DNA of 62,369 nucleotides from Kosmotogales bacterium (GTDB taxonomy: Bacteria > Thermotogota > Thermotogae > Petrotogales > Kosmotogaceae). Of the stretch, positions 24,269 to 33,610 are shown one piece after another. Position 1 is the first letter of the stretch, and each line of letters opens with the position of its first letter. Position numbers and translations under genes: made by a program. The DNA is taken from the NCBI GenBank assembly GCA_030156385.1, contig JASGMR010000004.1, forward strand, positions 1-62,369. Direction: 5' to 3'. The notes under the pieces were generated by a model. It ran no database searches and was not told the DNA's origin. It saw only the letters and a program-made list of their open reading frames with translations.

Positions 24269-26371
24269 TCAATTCTTTTTCTTCTTTTCAATAAATTTTT
24301 CATACAGATAAGGAAGTACGGTCAAAGTTATAAACGCTCCCCCTATCATGCCGATAGTTAACAAAATGCTCAATCTCGTATACAATCTCAATGGTGCAAA
24401 AATCATGACAAAAAATCCTATCGATAGAGCTATTGAATTCGTTAAAATTACCGGACCGATTTTCTTTCTGCTTTGAATGATACTCTTATGATCCTCCCTG
24501 CAATAAACCATCAGATGAATGGAATAATCAATAATCAACCCCATCAAAATTCCGGAAATTATGGCGGTACCTATCTCCAGAGGTATTTTGAAAAGCCCCA
24601 TAAAGAGGAAATTGAAAGCGGTCACCATCAAAATCGGCACAACACCTACAATGGCCACCTTGAGAGATTTGAACAAAATCAACAACAATGTGAAAATAGC
24701 TATGAAAGCCAAAACTATGGTACTTATTTGATTCTGCACTATCTCCTTATTCATTTCATATGTGAACAGCAATTGCGATGCCACGTAAGGTTTATATTCT
24801 TCGTATTCCTTAAGAACATCCTGTATGCCTTCCAGAATTCTTTGAGTATTTATCGAATCGGTTTCAGGTGTCTTCAGGATAATTCTCAGAAAACCTTCGC
24901 TTAAAAATGAAGATACCTGAGCTTTCAACTCATTATTACTCTCTGAAAATATTTGAAGCAGTGGTAATGGAATATTGAAGGAATTGGAAATATCCAGAAT
25001 GGAATCCGTTCCATTTATACCTTCAATAGATTTGAGTTTATCAATCATCTCAGAAATATTCTCTGCATCCTCCTGAGTGAAAACCTTCCCATCATTCGAT
25101 AAAATAACGTAATAAGGCATCACCCATCCAAATTCTTCAATCGCAACGGACGATGAAACGGTAACAGGATCATTTTCTTTGAAGTATTCGTACTGATCCA
25201 TTCTGATCGGTATTCTAGAAATCACAAATGGAGATATGGCTAAAACCACCAGAAAAATAATAGTTAAAGTCTTATCAAACTTCTTTCCCGTAGCATTAAA
25301 AAACTTATTGAAGCTCAGACTATTTCCTTTTCTCCGCAAATCTTTCAACCTTATAAAATTCGGTACGAGTATAATGGTGAAAAGCAATGAAAAAAATATA
25401 CCTATTGAAACCAGGATACCAAGCTGTTTGAACGCATCCATTGAACTGAAAATAAACGTTAAAAATCCGATCATCGTGGTCAATCCCGAAAAAATAATCG
25501 GGCGCTTTTCCTCTTTCATCGTTATTTTTAAAGCTTCTTCTCTGGGATTATTTTCCCTTTCTGAAATATATTTGTCCACGAAATGAAGCCCGTATGATGA
25601 GCAGATAATTATCAGGAACAGGCCGGAAGTGGAAGTTAAAACATTGAGTTTTATGCCCATTATTGGGGCAATCCCAAGCGTCCATATAACCGAAAGAATA
25701 GATAGAAGCGGAGGAATCACAGCTGCAAAAACATTCTTCAATTTCAAATAATACAAAAAGATTATCAATAAAAAGAGGAGTGGCGGAAAAACTAAAATTA
25801 AAAGAAAAATTGAATTATTAATAGATTCATTTACCACCGGACCCCCGGTTGTATAAACTTCCAGATCACTCAAATTATCTTCTAAAAGTTCATTTATGCC
25901 TTCCATAACGTCATCGTTATCTATTTCGATCGTTATAAATAAAGTATTGCCATCTTCATTAATGAGATTTCCAACATAAAGATTATTCTCAAAAATTTCT
26001 TCAGCATTCTCCGCGGGAATTCCCTTATCGAAGTAAGGTTGATAATCTATATTTGTACCAAGAAATCTGACCTTAGCACTGTCGAAAATCGAATTAACGG
26101 ATTTTACATCTTTCAGCTCTTTTAAACCCTGAACAAAATTATAAATGTGTTCCATCGATCCTTCATCGTATATCGATTCAATCTTTACTATTACAAGCAA
26201 TAAAGAAGACTTTCCGAATATATTCTCCATATTTTCATAATTTTTAACCGAGGGAACATCTCCCGATAACAAAGCTTCCATACCTTGTATTTCCAGAGAA
26301 TTTAACGCAATGAATCCAAAAATAACAGTTATTACAATGAATAAAGTTAAAATAACAAACGATTTTTTAAT
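24269..26371 (-). CDS. MMPL/RND-family exporter (HAE3-like)
   Basis: A ~700-residue inner-membrane transporter with two similar halves, each of one TM segment, a periplasmic loop domain of ~150 residues and five more TM segments. This is the half-size RND layout of MmpL/HpnN/HAE3 proteins that move lipids or hydrophobic compounds. The second half has GLIIDYSIHLMV with the proton-relay Asp; the first half has SSYGLHF without it. The only GTG near the N-terminus lies in the Shine-Dalgarno GAGGTGA; five bases later comes ATT at 26369-26371, and the next Met is ~30 residues in, so ATT is probably the start. With the GTG the gene would end at 26380. Confidence 0.87.
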   Translation of the reverse strand: MKKSFVILTLFIVITVIFGFIALNSLEIQGMEALLSGDVPSVKNYENMENIFGKSSLLLVIVKIESIYDEGSMEHIYNFVQGLKELKDVKSVNSIFDSAKVRFLGTNIDYQPYFDKGIPAENAEEIFENNLYVGNLINEDGNTLFITIEIDNDDVMEGINELLEDNLSDLEVYTTGGPVVNESINNSIFLLILVFPPLLFLLIIFLYYLKLKNVFAAVIPPLLSILSVIWTLGIAPIMGIKLNVLTSTSGLFLIIICSSYGLHFVDKYISERENNPREEALKITMKEEKRPIIFSGLTTMIGFLTFIFSSMDAFKQLGILVSIGIFFSLLFTIILVPNFIRLKDLRRKGNSLSFNKFFNATGKKFDKTLTIIFLVVLAISPFVISRIPIRMDQYEYFKENDPVTVSSSVAIEEFGWVMPYYVILSNDGKVFTQEDAENISEMIDKLKSIEGINGTDSILDISNSFNIPLPLLQIFSESNNELKAQVSSFLSEGFLRIILKTPETDSINTQRILEGIQDVLKEYEEYKPYVASQLLFTYEMNKEIVQNQISTIVLAFIAIFTLLLILFKSLKVAIVGVVPILMVTAFNFLFMGLFKIPLEIGTAIISGILMGLIIDYSIHLMVYCREDHKSIIQSRKKIGPVILTNSIALSIGFFVMIFAPLRLYTRLSILLTIGMIGGAFITLTVLPYLYEKFIEKKKKN

Positions 26372-26806
26372 ACGAATCACCTCGAAATATTATATCAAAA
26401 GAATAAAAAATTATTTTGAAAAATCACTTCGCACCTCTGTAAAATTGTACAATACAACCAAGATAAAAATTTGAAGAACGATCCATTTTTATTAAAATAC
26501 TGAAAAATCAGTTTGAAAAAATTAAATAATGTTAAATTCATTTATAAATTAAACATTTAAATCCGAATAAAAAGCGTATTATTAATTTTTATTCAAAAAT
26601 TCTGAAACACAATTTCCATGTATTTTATTTAGAGCAGAAAAGATAAATCACAATAGTATTAAACCAACTTAAAACATTAAAAGAGTGATTTTTTCCAATT
26701 GTTATAAAAAATATCTAAAGATAATCTATCCTGAAATTACTTAATTTTCAAATAATTAATTCGTGTTATAATTCGTTTTGGAATTTGTAAAAAGAAGGTG
26801 ATCATT
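26372..26806. other. Intergenic AT-rich region between divergent genes
   Basis: About 430 bases with no open frame that looks coding. A TATAAT-like element lies about 40 bases before the histidine phosphatase gene, without a clear -35. I see no RNA gene, repeat or riboswitch in it. Confidence 0.4.
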
Positions 26807-27454
26807 ATAAACAGAATATATTTTGTAAGACACGGAGAAAGCGAAGCGAACGCGACAAAAATCTTTACACATGAGCCTGAGGCTAATTATAATTTAACGG
26901 AAAAGGGAATAGAACAGGCCAAATATACCTCTGAATTTTTTAAAAACATTAAAATAGATTCGGTTTACTCATCTCAGATTCTGAGAGCTTACAGAACCGC
27001 AACATTTATTGTAAAACCGAAAAATTTATCAATCTTAAAAAATGAAAAATTCAACGAACTGAATCTCGGTTTGCTCGAGGGAAAACCAATTGAAGACAAA
27101 TATCTTGAATCTTATAACACTGTTATAAATAACTGGAGAAAGGGAAATATAGAAATACCTTTTGAAGGGGGAGAAAATTTAATTGCACTGGCCAATAGAA
27201 TGAGAAATGGAATTATGGATATTATCGACCTCAGTATTGAAAAAACCATTCTTGTAGTGGCGCATGGTGGAATTATTTCAGGAGCATTACCCGTGATATG
27301 TGACAACGTCAATCATCTGGATTTTTATTCAAAACATGGCAATCACGTTGATAACTGTTCGATAACAATTTGCGATGTAAATAAAACTGCAAAAAAGATT
27401 CAAATTGATCTGATAGATTGGAACAACACCTCTCATTTACTTCAACCTGTGTGA
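26807..27454 (+). CDS. Histidine phosphatase (phosphoglycerate-mutase-like) family protein
   Basis: A ~215-residue phosphatase. The phosphorylated His is in YFVRHGESEAN near the N-terminus; the second catalytic His is in VVAHGGIISG, and the conserved Glu is in LNLGLLEG. These enzymes act as broad sugar-phosphate or nucleotide-related phosphatases, or as cofactor-dependent mutases. The length and lack of mutase inserts favour a phosphatase. The GTG at 26798 lies inside AAGGTGA; five bases later is ATA at 26807, so the start is probably non-canonical. The GTG at 26798 is the alternative. Confidence 0.85.
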   Translation: MNRIYFVRHGESEANATKIFTHEPEANYNLTEKGIEQAKYTSEFFKNIKIDSVYSSQILRAYRTATFIVKPKNLSILKNEKFNELNLGLLEGKPIEDKYLESYNTVINNWRKGNIEIPFEGGENLIALANRMRNGIMDIIDLSIEKTILVVAHGGIISGALPVICDNVNHLDFYSKHGNHVDNCSITICDVNKTAKKIQIDLIDWNNTSHLLQPV

Positions 27455-27544
27455 ATAAAATTTTTATACCCTACCTCAGAGAGGCTTTTTCACAACTTTT
27501 TTGTTGTATAATTTTGTTGTAAAAAAATATTTCATGGAAAATGA

Positions 27545-28084
27545 ATGATGCGCAAGAATATTCTAATCATCAAAAATAACATAATAAATATGGCTACAGA
27601 TGCCATTGTAAATGCCGCCAACAACTCTCTTCTGGGAGGCGGAGGTGTTGATGGCGCTATACACAGGGCGGCAGGAAAAGAACTCCTTGAAGAATGTAAA
27701 ACTCTCAATGGCTGTCAAACAGGCCAGGCCAAAATAACAAAGGGCTACAATTTAAAAGCAAGATGGGTAATACACACGGTCGGACCAATCTGGAGAGGCG
27801 GAAGATATAATGAAGATGAACTGCTCAGAAATTGTTACAAGAATTCTCTCTTACTGGCTGAAAAAAACAAATTACATTCCATCGCTTTTCCCTCCATCAG
27901 TACCGGCGCCTATCGCTTTCCGATAAGGCGAGCTTCAAGAATTGCGCTCTTGGAAATAAAATCCATTTTGAATAATCTCAGTTATCTGAATAAAGTTTTT
28001 ATAGTTCTTTTTGATGAAAAAACTTTCAATATTTATAACGAAGAATATAAAAATATATTGCAGGGAGGTGAGAGTTATGAATGA
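27545..28084 (+). CDS. Macro-domain protein (ADP-ribose binding/hydrolase)
   Basis: A 179-residue single macro domain. The ADP-ribose site is clear: IVNAANNSLLGGGGVDGAIH around residues 22-42 and PSISTGAYRFP around residue 118. Close bacterial relatives (YmdB/MacroD type) remove ADP-ribose from proteins or deacetylate O-acetyl-ADP-ribose. The start is one of two adjacent ATGs at 27545 and 27548, with only a weak ribosome binding site. Its 3' end carries the GGGAGGTGA of the next gene and overlaps it by eight bases, so the pair is coupled. Confidence 0.92.
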   Translation: MMRKNILIIKNNIINMATDAIVNAANNSLLGGGGVDGAIHRAAGKELLEECKTLNGCQTGQAKITKGYNLKARWVIHTVGPIWRGGRYNEDELLRNCYKNSLLLAEKNKLHSIAFPSISTGAYRFPIRRASRIALLEIKSILNNLSYLNKVFIVLFDEKTFNIYNEEYKNILQGGESYE

Positions 28085-29093
28085 TGATTATTATTTTCTC
28101 GATGAAGAAGTTAAAGACTGGCTTTTAAAGGGTGATCCTTCCATCGTATTTTTAACGAATAAATACCTTTTGAACTCACCCGATGTTAAACTCCTTTTTC
28201 TCCAAAAAAAGGCCGAAAGCTGTGGGTGGATAAAAAAATTACTGGATTTACAGGAAAAGAACTTCACCTGGTCAAACAGGTTATATTCTCCAAAATGGAC
28301 CTCAACCCACTACACCCTTTTGTTGTTGACCAGACTGGAAGTGAATCCAAATAACATAAAATGTATCGGTGCCGCCAGATTGCTTTTAAATGAGGGCTTT
28401 TATGAAAAAGCTAATTGCATAAGTTACGGAAAAACCGAAAAAGGTTGTGACGTTTGCGTAACGGCGATGCTGTTGGTAATGCTTTCATATTTCAAAATTG
28501 TTGACAAAAGGATGGAAAAGATAGTAGATTTTCTTATAAAAACTCAGTTCAAAGATGGAGGATGGAATTGCAGGTTAATGGACATACATAGCTCAGTCCA
28601 CACTACCTTAAGCGTTTTAGAATCATTCCATGAATTCAGGAAAATCAGCGATTATAAAAAAGAGAAGATTGAGAGAATGGAAAAAGACGGACAGGAATTT
28701 CTTCTGTCTCATAGATTATTTAAATCTTCCAGAACGGGAAAAGTAATGAATGAAAAATTTAAACTGTTATCCTTTCCACCCAGATGGAAATACGATATCC
28801 TGAAAGCTATGGAATATTTTTCAAACGCAGATGTCAATTATGATGAAAGAATGGACGATGCGGTTAAAATAATAATGAAAAAAAAGAGGAAGGATAATAC
28901 CTGGCCGATGCAAAACAGGCATCCGGGATTGGTTTTCTTTGATCTTGAAAAAACCAGTGAATCGAGCAGAATAAACACTTTTAGAGTCAACAGAGTGTTG
29001 AAAAAATATTTTTCAGAAATCAAAGGACTTTTTTTGATAAAACATCCTCTGTTATTCTCAACCATCAAATATAACAAATCTATAATCACATAA
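28077..29093 (+). CDS. Terpenoid-cyclase/prenyltransferase-like alpha-alpha toroid protein
   Basis: A ~338-residue soluble protein. The middle has repeated helical hairpins with QW-like blocks (FKDGGWNC, WTSTHYTLLLL, HSSVHTTLSVL), as in the alpha/alpha-toroid of squalene cyclases and protein prenyltransferases. The cyclase DxDD acid motif is not seen, so catalysis as a terpene cyclase is doubtful. Several Cys (CISYGKTEKGCDVC) cluster near residues 115-130 and could bind metal. The ATG at 28077 has GGGAGGTGA eight bases upstream of it inside the macro-domain gene. Linked function with the macro protein is inferred from the overlap only. Confidence 0.7.
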   Translation: MNDDYYFLDEEVKDWLLKGDPSIVFLTNKYLLNSPDVKLLFLQKKAESCGWIKKLLDLQEKNFTWSNRLYSPKWTSTHYTLLLLTRLEVNPNNIKCIGAARLLLNEGFYEKANCISYGKTEKGCDVCVTAMLLVMLSYFKIVDKRMEKIVDFLIKTQFKDGGWNCRLMDIHSSVHTTLSVLESFHEFRKISDYKKEKIERMEKDGQEFLLSHRLFKSSRTGKVMNEKFKLLSFPPRWKYDILKAMEYFSNADVNYDERMDDAVKIIMKKKRKDNTWPMQNRHPGLVFFDLEKTSESSRINTFRVNRVLKKYFSEIKGLFLIKHPLLFSTIKYNKSIIT

Positions 29094-29122
29094 AAAAGAG
29101 CGGATCTAATCCGCTCTCATAT
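29092..29122 (+). terminator. Terminator between convergent toroid and opp operons
   Basis: AGAGCGGAT and ATCCGCTCT form a perfect 9-bp stem around a 3-base loop (29097-29117). A six-base A-run precedes it, which reads as T on the minus strand, and CATATCTTT follows on the plus strand. The stronger U-tract is for the minus direction, so it can serve both operons. Confidence 0.7.
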
Positions 29123-29152
29123 CTTTATTCTATTTATACTTTGATTATCAAA

Positions 29153-30796
29153 TTAATATCCGAGCGATCTTGGATCCAAGGCATCCCTTAAGGCATCCCC
29201 AAGAAGATTGAACGCCATTACGACTATAAAAATAAATATTCCGGGGATCAGTAACCATGGCGCCTCTGTCATTACTTTTATATTCTGGGCCTGAGAAAGC
29301 ATTAACCCCCAACTCGCAGACGGTTCCTGAATACCCAATCCAAGGAAACTCAATCCTGCCTCTCCTATAATATAACTGGGTATGGACAAAGTTGCTGCCA
29401 CAATTATGTAAGTGGCGGTATTCGGGATTATATGTTTCATAATTACTCTTTTATCCGGATATCCCATAGCAATAGCAGCTTGAACATATTCTCTGCTTTT
29501 CAGGGAGAGCACCATTCCTCTGATGACCCTTGACATTCCGGTCCAGCCAATCAAACTCAATATTACTATAATCATCAGATAGGTTATACTCGACGGTAAT
29601 CCTGTTGGCAAAACGGATCTCAACGATATAAGCAAATAGAATCCAGGTATTGACATCAGTATCTCCGTTACCCTCATCAAAACTTCATCGGCAGCTCCCC
29701 CATAAAAACCAGCCGCTCCACCAATCAGCAATCCAAGCGAGAATGTGATTGCAATACCAAAAAGTCCTATGGTCATGGAAATTCTCGATCCGAATAAAAT
29801 TCTTGAGAGTAATCCTCTGCCATATTTATCCGCACCAAACGGCAAATACCTGGCGGGCAATTCGGTACCAAACAGATGAAGGTCCATCGGTATGAACCCC
29901 AACAATTTGTACTCCCACGACGAAACAAAGAATTTCAGAGGATATTTTTTGGTAGTGAATTCTAAAATTTCGGGTTCATCCACAGCATAAACGAGATCGG
30001 GAGATATTCCGACTTCACTCAAAAATTCCTTTATAAGCTCAGCATCTTCGCCTTCGTCTAGAAACTCGTTATACATAGCAATCGATTCCTTGACCACATC
30101 TTCTAATTCTTTTTCATGCTGAATAAAAACTCTCTTCAAAGTTTTCTCAGTATAAATACCGACAGGTTCACCAATATCGTTCAACGTGCGGTATCTGGTA
30201 GGAGTAATCGCTGTCAAAGCATTTTCACTCGTTTCATCCACTAAAACCGGGTTCTCAAATATACCCATCTCACTCAATTTCAAAGTCTGGGTATTAGCAT
30301 AATTTGGACTTCCCAGATCGGCTCTGTTTCCCTCGGCATCGACCGCATATCTCTGCTCTTCTATGGCAAACCAGATCCCGATAGAATTTTCACCATCGAT
30401 ATAAGTTTCTTCGGCACCTGTTTTTCCATTAATCAACGAAATTTTTTCAACGGTCGTTGCTTCGACAAATGTTGTTCTGAATGTTGCGGGATCTCTCTCA
30501 ACACTCCATTGATATATATAAGGAAATGAAAAATCTCCATCCTCGTTCGTCCAGTGGACATCAGAAGGAGGGGCAAAACCATTATTCTGAACCTGAGCAT
30601 ACGGATCGACAGGTGCTAGAAAATCGGCAAAAATCGCCATCAAATACATAATAGCAAGTACCCAGAGTGATAACAATCCGAGCTTGTGCTTTCTTAAAGC
30701 TCTCCAAACCAGTTGCCATCTAGTCATATATTTTACTTCAAATAAATCTTCTTTTTTAACTTCTTCACTGCTTACTTCCTGTTTTCTTTTTTTCAT
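29153..30796 (-). CDS. Peptide ABC transporter permease (OppC/DppC type) with long insertion
   Basis: A ~547-residue inner-membrane permease, much longer than the usual ~300. The first TM segment (LGLLSLWVLAIMYLMAIFADFLAP) is normal. The permease core with the EAA loop (EYVQAAIAMGYPDKRVI) occupies the last ~220 residues. Between them lies a ~240-residue soluble, probably periplasmic, insertion without recognisable motifs. The ATG at 30796 follows AGGAGCG; a TTG one codon before is possible. Last gene of the operon D-F-A-B-C, eight or so bases after OppB. Confidence 0.92.
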   Translation of the reverse strand: MKKRKQEVSSEEVKKEDLFEVKYMTRWQLVWRALRKHKLGLLSLWVLAIMYLMAIFADFLAPVDPYAQVQNNGFAPPSDVHWTNEDGDFSFPYIYQWSVERDPATFRTTFVEATTVEKISLINGKTGAEETYIDGENSIGIWFAIEEQRYAVDAEGNRADLGSPNYANTQTLKLSEMGIFENPVLVDETSENALTAITPTRYRTLNDIGEPVGIYTEKTLKRVFIQHEKELEDVVKESIAMYNEFLDEGEDAELIKEFLSEVGISPDLVYAVDEPEILEFTTKKYPLKFFVSSWEYKLLGFIPMDLHLFGTELPARYLPFGADKYGRGLLSRILFGSRISMTIGLFGIAITFSLGLLIGGAAGFYGGAADEVLMRVTEILMSIPGFYLLISLRSVLPTGLPSSITYLMIIVILSLIGWTGMSRVIRGMVLSLKSREYVQAAIAMGYPDKRVIMKHIIPNTATYIIVAATLSIPSYIIGEAGLSFLGLGIQEPSASWGLMLSQAQNIKVMTEAPWLLIPGIFIFIVVMAFNLLGDALRDALDPRSLGY

Positions 30797-30806
30797 CAAA
30801 CCGCTC

Positions 30807-31778
30807 CTAACTAAGTCTAAACCTTATTCTTGGATCAACCCAAGCTAACAATATATCCGCAATTAAATTTCCAATTATCAACATTATGGAACTCAAAAGT
30901 AAACTGGCCATAACCAAGAATAAGTCCTGCTGTCTCAAAGCATCGATAACCAATCTCCCCATTCCCGGCCAGCTAAATACTGATTCGGTTAACACAGCAC
31001 CACCCAGCAAAGCAGCCAGCGTGTATCCTATCATAGTGATTATGGGATTGATCGCATTTCTGATCGCGTGTTTTCTTATTACATTTTTTTCAGGCATTCC
31101 CTTCGCACGTGCAAAAGTAACGAAATCCATTTTTAGATTATCAAGCAGCTGACCCCTCATCTGCCTCATTATACCGGCCAATTGTGCCGTTCCCAAAGTA
31201 ACCATGGGGCCGACCAGATGCCACATCAAATCACCAGCTTTACCAAAAAAGGATAATTCGTTATAGTTCGTTGATATATATCCGCCGATGGGAAACCATC
31301 CTGTTTTTGCCGACATAAAAAGCCACAAAAGCGCAAAAAAGAAATTTGGTATTGATATTCCAATAAAAGCGATAAAGGAAATAGTCTGATCTCCAAATGA
31401 ATATTTATGTAATGCAGAATAAATGCCAAGTGGGATACCTATCCCCCATGCAAAAATCATTGTAGAAATACTCAATGCTAAAGTCGCCGCCAGTCTCCCC
31501 CAAATAAGATTAAAAACGGGAATACGGTAAGTGAAAGAATATCCAAAATTTCCCTGGACAACCTGACTCAACCAGTTAAAATACTGAACGACAACAGACT
31601 TATCAAAACCAAATTGCCTTTCCATCTGTTCTACTTTATCTTTGCTTATCGAAGGATTCAATCTGTATTGATCTAAAAAATCTCCCGGAGCCGCAGAAAT
31701 TATTAAAAAAGCGAGAATCGAAACACCCAATAAAACCGGAATCGCGAGAATAATCCTCCTAACTATATATCTTAACAC
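30807..31778 (-). CDS. Peptide ABC transporter permease (OppB/DppB type)
   Basis: A ~323-residue permease with six TM segments. The N-terminal RYIVRRIILAIPVLLGVS is the standard OppB start, and the EAA loop is in FVTFARAKGMPEKNVIRKHAI (shown in part). The GTG at 31778 follows GGGAGG by seven bases; an upstream TTG at 31793 is part of or before that site. Pairs with OppC to form the channel. Confidence 0.94.
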   Translation of the reverse strand: MLRYIVRRIILAIPVLLGVSILAFLIISAAPGDFLDQYRLNPSISKDKVEQMERQFGFDKSVVVQYFNWLSQVVQGNFGYSFTYRIPVFNLIWGRLAATLALSISTMIFAWGIGIPLGIYSALHKYSFGDQTISFIAFIGISIPNFFFALLWLFMSAKTGWFPIGGYISTNYNELSFFGKAGDLMWHLVGPMVTLGTAQLAGIMRQMRGQLLDNLKMDFVTFARAKGMPEKNVIRKHAIRNAINPIITMIGYTLAALLGGAVLTESVFSWPGMGRLVIDALRQQDLFLVMASLLLSSIMLIIGNLIADILLAWVDPRIRFRLS

Positions 31779-31805
31779 TTCGTAGCCTCCCAAAATTCAA
31801 TTAAT

Positions 31806-31827
31806 GAGCGGGTTGTAAAACCCGCTC
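31806..31827 (-). other. Intercistronic hairpin between oppA and oppB
   Basis: GAGCGGGTT and AACCCGCTC form a perfect 9-bp stem with a 4-base loop. On the minus strand it is followed by ATTAATT, not a T-run. It probably protects the oppA part of the message or thins transcription into the permease genes. Confidence 0.6.
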
Positions 31828-31846
31828 TAAAATAAAGAATCCGTAA

Positions 31847-33577
31847 TTATTTCCAGTATATTCCTTCTCTTTGCCAAAATGCACCGGCAGCAGGATTAGG
31901 ATCGTCATTAGCCAACATTAACGTATTATCATAAACCAACAGATAATTCTGAGCGATCGTAAATACTAAGGGTTGTTCATCAGCGAAAATATCCTGATAT
32001 TCTGCAAAGAGATTATATCTGTCCTCTTCAACAACCGCAGCAGTCTGTTCTCTGAATATTTCGTCAACTCTCTTTTCCCAGTCGGGAAGTACATATTCTT
32101 CAGGAGAAACGGCTTCGGAATATTCAGGAGGGTAATTCCACATATGAAGTCCGCCATCAATTCTATATACGTTCCAGCCACTGCCAGGATCAACTGAACC
32201 GGTAAGTCCTATGATAACAGATTCATAACTTGGTTCCAACAATTTCGAAACAACAGTGTTGAAGTCTATAGGAGTAAAATTAACTTTAATACCTAGCTTT
32301 TCACCGGCAGAAGCCATGATAGCACCAATGGCTTCTCTTGCAGTATTTCCAGCATTCGTCAGCAATTCGAATTCAACAGGATTTCCATTTGCATCGACAC
32401 ATGTTCCGTCTTCTTTCCAGGAAAATCCACCTTTTTTGAGTGAAAGTCTTGCCCTCGTTATTGAATACTTGTAACCATATTCTTCGATTTCAGGATTGTA
32501 GAATCCGCTTGAAGGTGAAACAGGGCCATAAAGTGGTGCACCTAAGCCATTGTAAATCGTCTCGATAATTGATGCTCTGTCAAGAGCATAAACCCAGGCT
32601 TTTCTGAAATCCGCATTTCTGAACCATTCACTCTTTACGGGATCAGGTGCGTTGAAGTTGAATGTTATGAAGTTTGACCCCAGAGCAACTCCACCAACAA
32701 CTGTATTCCAGCCCATTTCTTCAGCCTTTTCCGCCAGTCTTGGGAAGTTTTCAGCGGTTGGACCTATTTCATCCAGTTCACCGGCTTCGAACTTCAACAG
32801 TTCTGCATTCTGGTCACCAACGATAGTATAGATAATTTCGTCCAGATATGGTAACTGATAACCGTTGGAATCCTTCATCCAGAAAAGGGGATTCTTAACG
32901 AATTTCACGTAAACACCAGGAACAAATTCTTCAGGAACATATGGACCACAACCAACGACATCTGTGAACTGATCGACTGTCCACTTTTCCGCCAATGTAC
33001 CGTTCGCAACAGCTTCTGCTAACGCATGTTTTGGAAGAATATCGGTCGCACCAACTGCTTTCCATCCCCATACATTAGGAACTGTCCAGGCGAAGGAAAT
33101 CGTATTTTCGTCAACTACTTCAACTACAGGGAGCTCATCGTTGGCATCCATATAGGATGCGTTACCGTTTGCAGTCATCTCATTAACAAACATTACATCG
33201 TTGAATGTGAAGAGAACGTCCTCCATCGTGAGAGGCTCTCCATCAGACCACAATACTCCCTCTCTCAATTTAAAATAGGCTGTCTTTCCGTCTTCGGAGA
33301 ACCACCAATCAGTAGCCAGTAGAGGAACGGTTTGCATACCGCCCTGATCGCTTCCGATAAAACATCCCGTTGTCTCATGATAACCAATCCAATCTAACAT
33401 ATCAGTTGAACTCGTTTCCTGAGCCCACACGATGTTAAACGTCTTTGGATCTCCAAGGGTACCGACATTTAATACGCCGCCCGGGTTTCCAGCATAGTCT
33501 CTTATGACATAGTCTGTTGCAGCAAACATACTAACGGTTACAAAAAGTACTGCCAAAACAACTAAAAGTTTTTTCAT
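31847..33577 (-). CDS. Oligopeptide ABC transporter substrate-binding protein
   Basis: A 576-residue SBP_bac_5-family binding protein (OppA/DppA-like; thermotogal members may bind oligosaccharides instead of peptides). Signal peptide residues ~1-19 (KKLLVVLAVLFVTVSMFA) without lipobox. Family features: LREGVLWSDGEPLTMEDV and AWVYALDRASI. Between the ATPase and permease genes, with a hairpin after it, matching the need for more binding protein than channel. Confidence 0.93.
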   Translation of the reverse strand: MKKLLVVLAVLFVTVSMFAATDYVIRDYAGNPGGVLNVGTLGDPKTFNIVWAQETSSTDMLDWIGYHETTGCFIGSDQGGMQTVPLLATDWWFSEDGKTAYFKLREGVLWSDGEPLTMEDVLFTFNDVMFVNEMTANGNASYMDANDELPVVEVVDENTISFAWTVPNVWGWKAVGATDILPKHALAEAVANGTLAEKWTVDQFTDVVGCGPYVPEEFVPGVYVKFVKNPLFWMKDSNGYQLPYLDEIIYTIVGDQNAELLKFEAGELDEIGPTAENFPRLAEKAEEMGWNTVVGGVALGSNFITFNFNAPDPVKSEWFRNADFRKAWVYALDRASIIETIYNGLGAPLYGPVSPSSGFYNPEIEEYGYKYSITRARLSLKKGGFSWKEDGTCVDANGNPVEFELLTNAGNTAREAIGAIMASAGEKLGIKVNFTPIDFNTVVSKLLEPSYESVIIGLTGSVDPGSGWNVYRIDGGLHMWNYPPEYSEAVSPEEYVLPDWEKRVDEIFREQTAAVVEEDRYNLFAEYQDIFADEQPLVFTIAQNYLLVYDNTLMLANDDPNPAAGAFWQREGIYWK

Positions 33578-33610
33578 AAAAACTTTACCTCCTTAACATA
33601 GAATTTTTTA

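Noticed and set aside
24473-24904. 143-codon plus-strand frame inside the RND gene
   Set aside because: It is a shadow of the transporter gene, rich in His, Gln and Asn with no recognisable motif.
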